Translations under genes and position numbers: made by a program
Source of the DNA: JAQUOA01 sp037443785
GTDB taxonomy: Bacteria; Bacteroidota; Ignavibacteria; UBA10030; UBA8401
NCBI GenBank assembly: GCA_037443785.1
Contig: JBBINR010000041.1
Span: 1-28,182, forward strand
Direction: 5' to 3'
DNA length: 28,182 nucleotides
The notes under the pieces: generated by a model
The model's input: only the letters and a program-made list of their open reading frames with translations
Database searches by the model: none
Told to the model about the DNA's origin: nothing
Shown here: piece by piece, positions 1 through 7,547 of the stretch
Numbering within the stretch: position 1 is the first letter of the stretch
How the letters are laid out: every line of letters begins with the position of its first letter

Positions 1-1332
1 CTTCCCGTCAATCCACAACATATTACACGCAAGCATCGCAATTGGGTTCAACAGGTTGACGGTGAATGGTGGATCGATATGGGAATGCCGGACGTGCGTG
101 ATTACACCCAGCAGGTCGTAATGGAGATTATTCAGAAATATGATGTCGACGGAATACAATTTGATTTTATCCGTTACCCTAACGATTCATTTAACGACTG
201 GGAAACCTTTTTGCAGTTCAGCGATGGAATGCCGAGAGATGAGTGGAGAAGGAACAATATTACATCATTTGTCAAAAACTGTTATGAAGAAATTCACAAA
301 GAAAAACCATGGGTCAAAGTTGGTTCTGCTCCTATTGGGATTTACCAGTCAATGAATGGCACACAATCTTCATTTGCAGGATATTCAAAAGTATTTCAAG
401 ATTCCCGCCGCTGGTTGAAAGCCGGCATACACGATTATCTTGTTCCGCAATTATATTGGTCCATTGGCGACCAAAAAAATCCGAACGATCCGGATTTTGA
501 AATGCTTTGTTATGATTGGGCAGGTGAAAATTACGGGAGACACGTGTATGCGGGAATCGGCATTTACAAAAACATTATTCGCAGTGAAACACAGGATCAA
601 GTTGAAATTTCGCGGAATGCGCGCGCACAAGGACAAGTGTTTTTCCGGTTTGAAAATGTTGGCGCTGTTCTCGCTCAACTTCAAACAGTATATCACGATA
701 AATCGCTTTTTCCGCCCATGACATGGAAAGATGCCATTTCGCCGCTTCCCCCGGAAAATATTGCTTCCGAAGAAAAAAATTTGTCAACAACTCTCCGATG
801 GGATTCGCCAAAACCGGCGGATGACGGCGAGTTACCGTTTTGGTATGTCGTGTATCGCTCTATTCATAATCCGGTAGACACACGGAAAGCGGAAAATATT
901 ATTGCCATTCTTTCATCTCGCCAGCGGATGTTTCAGGATGAAACGACGACTGGAAGCAAGAAATATTTTTATACGGTAACTTCACTTGATCGATGCGGTA
1001 ATGAAAGCGTGTCGACTATCGAACCGCTACGTGAACAGCAAACATTCTTATCGCGATATTTAAAGCAATCATTACCGCAGTTGTTATCGCAAAATTTCCC
1101 AAACCCTTTTACGTCATCGACTTATTTCTCTTTCGAACTACCGTCTCGAAGTTTTGTCAGAATCTCCGTTCAGCATACGGTTACCCAGCAAGAAACACTG
1201 CTCGTGAACGGTATGATGGATCCGGGCATTCACATTATTTCTTTTAACGACAAGAAATTCCCCGCGGGAAAAATTGAATGTCGTATGAGTACTGGAAATA
1301 TACTTGTGCAGAAAATCATGGAAAAGAGATAG
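1..1332 (+). CDS. Secreted family 10-like glycosyl hydrolase with C-terminal sorting domain (5' partial)
   Basis: The reading frame is open from the first base, so the gene starts upstream; 443 residues are visible. The N-terminal part matches the GHL10/DUF187 type of TIM-barrel glycosidase: WWIDMGMPDVRDY (about residues 23-35), DGIQFDFIRYP (50-60), a GSAPIGIYQS strand and LVPQLYWSIG. These are the beta-strand ends that form the active site in the family; the acid/base pair was not assigned. A fibronectin-III-like segment follows (about 250-340). The last ~75 residues begin QNFPNPFTSSTYFSFELP, the hallmark of type A sorting domains used by type IX secretion. It is therefore inferred to be exported and surface-attached or released, acting on an extracellular or cell-wall glycan. 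The substrate cannot be read from the sequence. It converges on the next gene across a hairpin. Confidence 0.85.
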   Translation, partial: LPVNPQHITRKHRNWVQQVDGEWWIDMGMPDVRDYTQQVVMEIIQKYDVDGIQFDFIRYPNDSFNDWETFLQFSDGMPRDEWRRNNITSFVKNCYEEIHKEKPWVKVGSAPIGIYQSMNGTQSSFAGYSKVFQDSRRWLKAGIHDYLVPQLYWSIGDQKNPNDPDFEMLCYDWAGENYGRHVYAGIGIYKNIIRSETQDQVEISRNARAQGQVFFRFENVGAVLAQLQTVYHDKSLFPPMTWKDAISPLPPENIASEEKNLSTTLRWDSPKPADDGELPFWYVVYRSIHNPVDTRKAENIIAILSSRQRMFQDETTTGSKKYFYTVTSLDRCGNESVSTIEPLREQQTFLSRYLKQSLPQLLSQNFPNPFTSSTYFSFELPSRSFVRISVQHTVTQQETLLVNGMMDPGIHIISFNDKKFPAGKIECRMSTGNILVQKIMEKR

Positions 1333-1365
1333 CAGGGAAGAAGTTGATGATTTTAAAACGGCAAA

Positions 1366-1400
1366 CCTTGCGAAAGCTTCTTTGGTGAAACTTCGCAAGG
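1366..1400. terminator. Hairpin between convergent genes
   Basis: CCTTGCGAA (1366-1374) pairs perfectly with TTCGCAAGG (1392-1400) around a 17-nt loop. It lies between the stop of the glycosidase (+) and the stop of the small secreted gene (-). On the minus strand it is followed by TTTGCCGTTTT; the plus side has no T-run. It is probably a terminator for the minus gene and perhaps acts in both directions. Confidence 0.5.
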
Positions 1401-1418
1401 CTCGAACAAAGACGCTGG

Positions 1419-1808
1419 TTAATTTTCTGCAGGTGGATTTGAATGTAAGATGGATTGGTAGAACACATGCACCAATTCATTCTCTTCATTCTCCATCGCT
1501 TTTTCAACGGCTTTTCTTCCGTCATCTCCTCCAACGCTGACCAATGCGTAGGCAACAGCCATCCTCACATGTTCCGGGCACTCTTTGCAAAGAACTTTTT
1601 TGAGCTCGTCAGTGGCGCCGGTAAGATTATATTTTCGAATGAATGTTGCAGCACTGGCTTGAACTCCTGCATTGGTTGATTGCAGAGCGGCGACATAATT
1701 CTTTTCAGCATTTTTCCAATCGACATTTGAATTTGCGCCCTCCGGTGTTGCTGCTGCGGCAAGTGATACCGCAAACAAAAGTGCGAGACCAAAACTCACG
1801 TATTTCAT
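1419..1808 (-). CDS. Small secreted HEAT-like helical repeat protein
   Basis: A 129-residue protein with a clear Sec signal peptide (KY followed by a hydrophobic stretch to about residue 20, AAAATPEG cleavage region). The mature part is alpha-helical with HEAT-like periodicity: a helix pair around ALQSTNAGVQASAATFIRKY, another around CPEHVRMAVAYALVSVGG, and an acidic C-terminus. The start is fixed by a near-perfect ribosome site, AGGAGG, four bases before ATG. No enzymatic motif is seen. It resembles the protein at 8994-9425 in size, signal peptide and the pattern 'helix - SxNxG - helix - R.A.A'. Function unknown; an envelope or periplasmic protein-interaction role is only a guess. Two cysteines (CKEC) are close together. 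Confidence 0.8.
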   Translation of the reverse strand: MKYVSFGLALLFAVSLAAAATPEGANSNVDWKNAEKNYVAALQSTNAGVQASAATFIRKYNLTGATDELKKVLCKECPEHVRMAVAYALVSVGGDDGRKAVEKAMENEENELVHVFYQSILHSNPPAEN

Positions 1809-1925
1809 AACTCCTCCTCTAAGAAAATTTGAAATGTGTTGTTCTCGGTGGGCTTATTCAGTCAAACGAAGGATAGAAAAAAAAGTTTCTTTTTGGGGGA
1901 GGAAAAATCTTAATACCGGTATAAA

Positions 1926-1959
1926 TGTGATGAATTACAGAATATGTGTGATGAAATAC
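1926..1959. repeat. Direct repeat TGTGATGAAWTAC, two copies, 21-bp period
   Basis: TGTGATGAATTAC begins at 1926 and TGTGATGAAATAC begins at 1947, one mismatch apart and exactly two helical turns apart. A 10-bp palindrome, ATACCGGTAT (1913-1922), sits just to the left. Together they lie 105-150 bp upstream of the small secreted gene (minus strand) and downstream of rluE. The spacing suits a protein-binding site on one DNA face, but no regulator is known. Confidence 0.35.
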
Positions 1960-2036
1960 TGAAGATGAGATTCAGCCATATTTAAATGGTAAAGACGGCG
2001 AGAAAAAGGATTTTAGGAAAGAAAAATTTGTGAGAA

Positions 2037-2600
2037 CTATTTAAAGATTTCTGATCTATTAATCTCTTTATAGTCACCCGGTTTTAACGTTCCGATTTCC
2101 AAATTTCCTATTTTTACACGCACCAACCGCAAAGTTGGGTGCCCGATGGCTGCAGTCATTTTTCGTACCTGTCTGTTTCGTCCTTCGGTCAATGTTAGTT
2201 CGATCCATGCGGTCGGTACGGTTTTTCGGAATCTGATTGGGACAGAACGAGGCGGAAGCTCGGGCTCGTACGGTAATAATTGTACCGATGCTTCTTTGGT
2301 TATTTGTCCTTCGACAAGAACACCGGTGCGAAGTTTTTGCAGCGATTCTTCTGTCGGAATTCGTTCTACCTGTGCAAGATATGTTTTAGGGTGCTTAAAA
2401 TTTGGATCGGTAAGTTTGTGTTTGATGTCATTATCATTTGTCAGCAGCAGCAGGCCCTCACTGTCAAAGTCTAATCTGCCAATAGGGTAAATCGTGCTGG
2501 TAAGGGAAAGAAAATCTTTCAACGTGCGTTTTCCGTCTTCCGGAGAAAATTGTGAAAGGACTGCGTATGGTTTGTAGAAGAGAAAGTAACGTTTCATCAT
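2037..2600 (-). CDS. rluE: 23S rRNA pseudouridine synthase, RluE type
   Basis: A 187-residue enzyme of the RsuA/RluB/E/F family that isomerises a uridine in rRNA to pseudouridine. The catalytic motif GRLDFDSEGLLLLTND (residues 41-56) carries the nucleophile Asp44. The N-terminal KPYAVLSQFSPEDGKRTL and the later VPTAWIELTLTEGRNRQVR..A..GHPTLRLVR match the RluE branch, which in E. coli modifies U2457 of 23S rRNA. The length is typical of RluE, which has no N-terminal S4 domain. Two adjacent ATG codons could start it; the first is chosen. No strong ribosome site is visible. It stands about 190 bp downstream of the DUF2461 gene, separated by a hairpin, so it is probably transcribed on its own. 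Family is secure; the exact uridine is inferred. Confidence 0.9.
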   Translation of the reverse strand: MMKRYFLFYKPYAVLSQFSPEDGKRTLKDFLSLTSTIYPIGRLDFDSEGLLLLTNDNDIKHKLTDPNFKHPKTYLAQVERIPTEESLQKLRTGVLVEGQITKEASVQLLPYEPELPPRSVPIRFRKTVPTAWIELTLTEGRNRQVRKMTAAIGHPTLRLVRVKIGNLEIGTLKPGDYKEINRSEIFK

Positions 2601-2764
2601 CGATTGTCAGATTTTACGATCCAATAAAACGACCGTATCGCCGGGATATCTCGACAATATTCTGCTATTGTTAATAGTATGTGATAATTATGCTGTCTAG
2701 ACAAAGAAAATATCTGCAATCTTTTTTATTTTTTCAAGAATCACTCTGTAGTTTCAGGCGAATC

Positions 2765-2796
2765 AATGATACCCTGAGGATTTCCAGGGTATCATT
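2765..2796. terminator. Perfect 12-bp hairpin overlapping the DUF2461 stop codon
   Basis: AATGATACCCTG (2765-2776) pairs perfectly with CAGGGTATCATT (2785-2796) around an 8-nt loop. The stop codon of the minus-strand DUF2461 gene (2792-2794) lies inside the stem. There is no immediate T-run on either strand, so this may be a terminator-like or mRNA 3'-end stabilising structure rather than a classical intrinsic terminator. Confidence 0.5.
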
Positions 2797-3502
2797 TCCC
2801 ATTTAAGGCATCATTCAAAAAATTAATGAACGGAGCGATTTCCTTACACGTTGCCGCGATCTTTGCATCAAGATTTTTTTTATAGCATACGGTTTCGTCC
2901 CATTCAACACCGACGAAAAATTGTTTCAGTTTTAAATACTCGACCATCGGGTGGTCAGGGGCGAATCCTTTCGGGGGCCGCGAAAGTTTTGATCCTCGCA
3001 CTGTACCGAACAATTTTTTGAATTTTGAAGCTTCAATGATTGTTGAGAATTCTTTGTCATGTTCCACAATTGCTCGTCGGATTTTTTTTAACTGCTCGTT
3101 GTCGGGAAGATAAATCCCCCCGCCGAGAAAAACTTCACCCGGTGCCAGATGAAAATAATACCCTGCTCCTTCCATGATCCGCGCTTTACTTCGTAATTCG
3201 AAATGGGCGGCAACATGGGTTTTGTAGGGAGATTTATCTTTACTGAACCGTGTGTCGCGATAAATTCGGAATAACGATTTTTTCGGATTGATATCGAATT
3301 CCGGCGCAAATTCTGCAAAGAAGGGTTGAAGCGATGCAATTAAGCTCTGCATCGGAAATTTTACAAATTCTTCGAACTCATTTTTGTGCTTCGTAAACCA
3401 TTCGCGGTTATTGTTCCGTTTTAATTTTTTGAGGAACACGATCCCCTCTGTGGGGAATCCCTCAAACGGCGGGAAGCTCAAGTCATCAAATTCAAGGTTC
3501 AT
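2792..3502 (-). CDS. DUF2461 family protein
   Basis: A 236-residue soluble protein that fits the DUF2461 (TIGR02453) family along nearly its whole length. Family marks are FPTEGIVFLKKLKRNNNREWF near the N-terminus, the central RIYRDTRFSKDKSPYKTH, the GAGYYFHLAPGEVFLGGGIY strand region, and the late LKRPP-like segment seen here as LSRPPKGFAPDHP. There is no signal peptide or membrane segment. The family is widespread in Bacteroidota and other bacteria and has no established biochemical function. The gene begins 17 bp after the stop of the kinase-like gene upstream (3520-5478), so they may be co-transcribed. Its stop codon is embedded in a strong hairpin. Confidence 0.88.
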   Translation of the reverse strand: MNLEFDDLSFPPFEGFPTEGIVFLKKLKRNNNREWFTKHKNEFEEFVKFPMQSLIASLQPFFAEFAPEFDINPKKSLFRIYRDTRFSKDKSPYKTHVAAHFELRSKARIMEGAGYYFHLAPGEVFLGGGIYLPDNEQLKKIRRAIVEHDKEFSTIIEASKFKKLFGTVRGSKLSRPPKGFAPDHPMVEYLKLKQFFVGVEWDETVCYKKNLDAKIAATCKEIAPFINFLNDALNGK

Positions 3503-3519
3503 AAAAATTTCTGGATATA

Positions 3520-5478
3520 TTATGTGTCGATAATCGGAAGCGAGACGATAACACTCGTTCCTTTATTGACGACACTGTTGATGGTTATTGTTCCCCCGGC
3601 TAACTGCACGTATTGGTGGACTATGGTTAATCCCAACCCTGTTCCGTGGACATTCCCTGCATTGGATCCGCGGAAAAACGAGGTGAATAAATATTTTTGT
3701 TCATCCGCAGGGATGCCAATGCCGCAATCATTGATTGTCATACTGCATCGCGATTCGGTTCGTTCGATATGAACTTTTACATCGCTTCCTTGGGCGGAGT
3801 ATTTGAAGGCGTTTGAAAAAAGATGATATAAAATCGTTTTGACGATGCGTTCATCGATCAGTACCGCCGCGATGTCTCCCTGCTCGGATAAAATAAAATG
3901 ATGTTCGCGTCCGGCATCATCCAATGCTTCTTTGGCAACTGCTTGTGCAAGATGCTCGAGATTTATCGGCGAGACGATGAGCTTATACACATCGGTGTTG
4001 ATGCTCGTTGTTGTTTCAACGTTGCGCAGCAGTTCCATCATTTGTTTCAACGATTCATTGATCCGGAAGAATGCCGCATATCGTTTCTCATCATTCCATT
4101 TAAAAACAAAACGCTCCAGCAATTCGGCGTTGGTTGCGACCGTAACCAGTGCGGCGCGCAATTGATTGGTCACCATGGAAATGAATCGTGATTTCAATTG
4201 TGCTAATTCCTCGGCACGTTTTCGTGCTTCTCCGCCGTACCGTTTGGCATCATTTTCATGCGTCTTATCGTAAATAAAACAGACAAACTTTGGCTCAGTG
4301 CCGGTGTGAATTTCAACGACGTTGATCTCCACCGGCACCGTGTCGCCCGTTGAAGTAATAATTGTTGTGTCGCCGTGGAAATCTTCATCCCGGTTTGCAC
4401 TCGTGCGCCATTGTTCTTCATAAAATCCGCGGTCGCCTTCAGGGAAGAGTTTTGAAAAATGTTTTCCGGCCAGATCATCAGGTGAAAATCCGATTGATGA
4501 TCTCATGGAGTCATTGAAAATTTCGCACAGACCATGATTATTCACCACCACAATAGGGAGCGGTGCGCGATTAATGATATTAAAGAGAGATTGTTCAAGA
4601 TGATAAATTCTCGTTTCATAATCGGAAATGGTTGCCCGTTGTTCCTGAAGAAGCGCGTCTTTCTCGGACACTTTCTGTTCCAACTCGTGAACGTGTGCAT
4701 ACAACTTTTCTTTGCTCTCTTGCAGCGCCCGCTCCGTTGCGGTGCGCGTGTTTGTTTCATTCTGATACAGTTCAAATGTCTGCTGCAATTCCGCATTGAC
4801 CGATGTGAGTTTTGATTCAAGAAGTGCAAGCGTCGTGCGGAGTTCTGATTCGGTGTTTTGTTTGATTCGTTCAACGGTCTGCCGTACGGACGATTCTGTC
4901 TGTGCTTTGTCGGCAAGAAGTGCAACGTCGTGCTCGAGCGATGTTATGGTTGCCCGTAATTCTCCGATCGTATGAGAATATGTTTGTTCTTTTGTCGAAA
5001 GAATTTCTTCCAAATGTTTGTGGGCAGCGGATTCATCATGAAGAAGCCGCTGGATATGCTGTAACTCTCTTGTGCGTTCCTCAATCGTCGCATGAAGCTC
5101 CGCTGTAGTGGATCCAGCATGGTTTTTTAATCGTGTGAGCTCATCGTGCGTTTTGGCACGGAGAGATTGTTCTTGTTCGAGCTGTGAAACGAGTGCTCCT
5201 ATCTTTGCATGAATTTCTTTTTGGTCACCGTTCATCATCTCAAGATCTTTCGTCAATGAATCGATCGTGCGCTGAGACGTTTCAAATTCATCCTTCGTTT
5301 GTCCAAGTTCTTCAATGAGGGAATTATTTTTTTGTTTTAATTGCGATTCGCTGATGGAAAGAGTGGTGGCTCGGTCCTGTTCCGTGACAAGCTTATTAGA
5401 AAAAATTTGCTTCATTCGGAAATAGGATATTCCGAATAATGATCCGAAGACGACAAAAGAGAGAATGAAAATTTCCAT
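3520..5478 (-). CDS. Coiled-coil/PAS histidine-kinase-like protein lacking the phosphoacceptor His
   Basis: A 652-residue protein. Order: one N-terminal membrane segment (about residues 3-20), a very long coiled coil (about 30-298), a PAS domain (about 299-405), a HisKA-like helical pair (about 425-490) and a HATPase_c domain (about 505-652). The ATPase looks intact: N-box SNAFKYS (N556), G1 DCGIGI (D584, G586, G588) and G2 GTGLGL (612-617). The H-box does not: where active kinases read SHELRTPL, this reads TNQLRAAL, so the phosphorylated His is Asn438, the next acidic base is Gln439 and the Thr-Pro pair is Ala-Ala. I infer a pseudokinase, or a scaffold or sensor that binds ATP without autophosphorylating. 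No response regulator is adjacent. No clear ribosome site precedes the ATG. Confidence 0.88.
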   Translation of the reverse strand: MEIFILSFVVFGSLFGISYFRMKQIFSNKLVTEQDRATTLSISESQLKQKNNSLIEELGQTKDEFETSQRTIDSLTKDLEMMNGDQKEIHAKIGALVSQLEQEQSLRAKTHDELTRLKNHAGSTTAELHATIEERTRELQHIQRLLHDESAAHKHLEEILSTKEQTYSHTIGELRATITSLEHDVALLADKAQTESSVRQTVERIKQNTESELRTTLALLESKLTSVNAELQQTFELYQNETNTRTATERALQESKEKLYAHVHELEQKVSEKDALLQEQRATISDYETRIYHLEQSLFNIINRAPLPIVVVNNHGLCEIFNDSMRSSIGFSPDDLAGKHFSKLFPEGDRGFYEEQWRTSANRDEDFHGDTTIITSTGDTVPVEINVVEIHTGTEPKFVCFIYDKTHENDAKRYGGEARKRAEELAQLKSRFISMVTNQLRAALVTVATNAELLERFVFKWNDEKRYAAFFRINESLKQMMELLRNVETTTSINTDVYKLIVSPINLEHLAQAVAKEALDDAGREHHFILSEQGDIAAVLIDERIVKTILYHLFSNAFKYSAQGSDVKVHIERTESRCSMTINDCGIGIPADEQKYLFTSFFRGSNAGNVHGTGLGLTIVHQYVQLAGGTITINSVVNKGTSVIVSLPIIDT

Positions 5479-5588
5479 TGTTCAAAGATACAAAAAATAG
5501 TCATGGAGGGGAAGGGAGGAAACGTAGATTTCTTGCGTCGTTCTGAGTACATGTGACTTTCATGGATAAATGCGACAGAGAGGCCGTG

Positions 5589-5972
5589 CTAATTTGCCAT
5601 GGCTCGGAGGAAGAATTTTGGAATAGTAATAGGAAATTTCTCGCCGTTCGGTCTCATCATGATGTATGATCCTTCCATAAATCCTTCGAACGATTCGAGG
5701 ATGCAAAAACTGTTGTATTCATGGAATCGTCCCGGAGCGATAATCGGCTGTCTTCCGACAACGCCCTCCCCTTCCACTTCTTCGATTTTCCCGTTTTCAT
5801 GAGTAATAATCCAATGCCGCCTCAGCAGCTGGACGGTATCTTTTCCGTTATTTTCAATCCGGATGAAATAAGCAAAAGTAAATTTGCGCGTAAACACGTT
5901 CGATTCGTGCTCCAAAAAGACCGGCTTCACTGTAACGGTAATATGTTCAGTTGTGGCGGTATAGGTCGTCAT
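5589..5972 (-). CDS. apaG: ApaG family protein
   Basis: A 127-residue single-domain protein matching ApaG over its full length: TEHITVTVKPVFLEHES at the N-terminus, FAYFIRIENNG, LLRRHWIITHENGKIEEVEG, the loop GEGVVGRQPIIAPG, and FEYNSFCILESFEG-like FHEYNSFCILESFEGFMEG. The fold is an immunoglobulin-like beta-sandwich. ApaG has been linked to cobalt and magnesium resistance in enterobacteria, but the molecular role is unclear. The ATG overlaps the stop of the membrane-protein gene upstream by ATGA, so the two are translationally coupled. Confidence 0.93.
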   Translation of the reverse strand: MTTYTATTEHITVTVKPVFLEHESNVFTRKFTFAYFIRIENNGKDTVQLLRRHWIITHENGKIEEVEGEGVVGRQPIIAPGRFHEYNSFCILESFEGFMEGSYIMMRPNGEKFPITIPKFFLRAMAN

Positions 5973-6358
5973 GATTTATTTTTCCCGGCCTGTTTTGTAT
6001 AAAAGAATCCATAGGTCCATGTGCCGACAATGATGACAAATCCGACTGCAATACCGGCGGGATTGTGATACCACGATGCGCCGGCCATGACGACAAATCC
6101 GGCAAAGCGAATGAGATCGATTGCCTTCGTATACGTGCGCTGAAAATATCGTCCGAAGCGGGAATTTTTAAGCTTTTCAAGATCAGCAATTCGAATAATG
6201 AACAACGAAACAATCAGCGAAGGAACAAATGCGGATATGATGCCGGATGTTATTTCATCATTCCAAAAAAGAAAACACGCATATAATCCCGATGCCCAAT
6301 CTACGAAGAGTCGTGCCGGGTGAATTTGTTGGTAAAGTGATTTTTCTTGAAGTGTCAT
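5969..6358 (-). CDS. Small integral membrane protein
   Basis: A 129-residue protein of unknown family. Three or four hydrophobic segments can be seen: about residues 19-32 (weak), 36-57 (SGIISAFVPSLIVSLFIIRI), 84-96 (IRFAGFVVMAGAS) and 102-120 (AGIAVGFVIIVGTWTYGFF). A basic loop (KLKNSRFGRYFQRTYTK) lies between the second and third, and the C-terminus is Lys-rich. The stop overlaps the apaG start in an ATGA, so both proteins are made from one message. No catalytic motif is recognised. Confidence 0.75.
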   Translation of the reverse strand: MTLQEKSLYQQIHPARLFVDWASGLYACFLFWNDEITSGIISAFVPSLIVSLFIIRIADLEKLKNSRFGRYFQRTYTKAIDLIRFAGFVVMAGASWYHNPAGIAVGFVIIVGTWTYGFFYTKQAGKNKS

Positions 6359-6413
6359 GCAGGTGTATGATTGTAAAAAAAATTGGCATTATCAAGCGTG
6401 TGCGGCCTGCCGC

Positions 6414-7547
6414 TTATACATTGACGAAAAATTCGGCGACCTCTTTTGTGCCGCTGCGCAGATGCATCTGTTCAATATTGCGCTGGTAGCGGCTGTAGGT
6501 ATTGTTATCGCTTGAAAGTTTTTGAATCACGGCGGGCAGCTGTGCGATCGAGCGTTCAAAAATTCCAAGAGCATGATCGCGCACGAATTCCATGTTCCCT
6601 AATTCCTGTTCCCACAGGTAGTCGTTGATAATCGGGATTTTTTTTGTCAGCAGGATTTCCATAATGGTTGATGCGCCGCATTTAGTAATGACTATATCCG
6701 AGGCATTCAACAACTCATAAACGAAATCGACAAAACCGAACACTTTTAACGAAGGAAATTGTTTCTGCAGTTTTAATGCGTCGGAATGAAGCTGCTCATT
6801 TTTTCCGCACACAATGGCAAGATCAACGTTTAACCGTGCGTGTAGCAAATGGTGAAGAATAAATTTTCCGCTTGGAATCCCGTCGCCGCCGCCGATGATA
6901 AGGACGATTTTTTTATTTTCCGCAAATCCGAATTTTTCTTTTATCGATTGAATTTCAGGTTGTGGCAGTGATCGCGTAAATTTTTCATCGATGATAAAAG
7001 GAAATACAGAAATTTTTTCTGCGGGAATATTTTTCTTTGTAACGCAATAGTCTTTCAACCGTTCGCTGAAGACGATGAATTGTTTTTGTTTTCGTTTGAA
7101 CCACATCGGATGCGCCGTGAACGGATCAGTGACCATCGTAACCACAGGGATATTCAATCCGAGTTCTTCAAGAATTTCGTAGATCGGTTCGATGAGCAGG
7201 AAGTGAAGGATGGCAATCTTAGCCGGCTTTTCTTCACTAATGCGGCGCTTCAATTCGGGCTTGATAAAAAATTTTGCCAGAGCAACATTTCCCTGGCCGA
7301 TGAACGGGAGCTTATTGAAAAAATAAATCAACTCGTAATACCATTTTGCTTTTGCTTGAAGAATTCTGTAACCGTCTTCGATGACAAATCGTGCAAACGG
7401 GCGGGCATTGGCAAGTCCGTCCACAAGTACCGGATCAATGGTATTGCCATGCACGGAAGATAAATAGTTTGCCACTGACCGCGCCGGGGCAAGATGCCCG
7501 CCGCCGGTGCGTAAATAACAGAGGAAATATTTTTGTTTATCGTTCAA
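6414..7547 (-). CDS. GT-B glycosyltransferase, MGDG synthase/MurG-like
   Basis: With the start used here the protein has 377 residues. The N-terminal motif KYFLCYLRTGGGHLAPARS is the glycine-rich acceptor-side loop of the monogalactosyldiacylglycerol-synthase family, and TMVTDPFTAHPMWF follows as in that family. The C-terminal half has the nucleotide-sugar fold of MurG-like enzymes: IGGGDGIPSG, an IVCGKN strand, VFGFVDFVYELLNASDIVITKCGASTIMEIL and a late NDYLWEQE. The likely role is adding a sugar to a lipid at the inner membrane. No ATG exists near the front. TTG at 7547 gives an 11-bp overlap with the gene upstream and puts the motif close to the N-terminus as in homologues; TTG at 7610 (398 residues) is the alternative. 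Donor and acceptor are not readable. Confidence 0.82.
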   Translation of the reverse strand: MNDKQKYFLCYLRTGGGHLAPARSVANYLSSVHGNTIDPVLVDGLANARPFARFVIEDGYRILQAKAKWYYELIYFFNKLPFIGQGNVALAKFFIKPELKRRISEEKPAKIAILHFLLIEPIYEILEELGLNIPVVTMVTDPFTAHPMWFKRKQKQFIVFSERLKDYCVTKKNIPAEKISVFPFIIDEKFTRSLPQPEIQSIKEKFGFAENKKIVLIIGGGDGIPSGKFILHHLLHARLNVDLAIVCGKNEQLHSDALKLQKQFPSLKVFGFVDFVYELLNASDIVITKCGASTIMEILLTKKIPIINDYLWEQELGNMEFVRDHALGIFERSIAQLPAVIQKLSSDNNTYSRYQRNIEQMHLRSGTKEVAEFFVNV

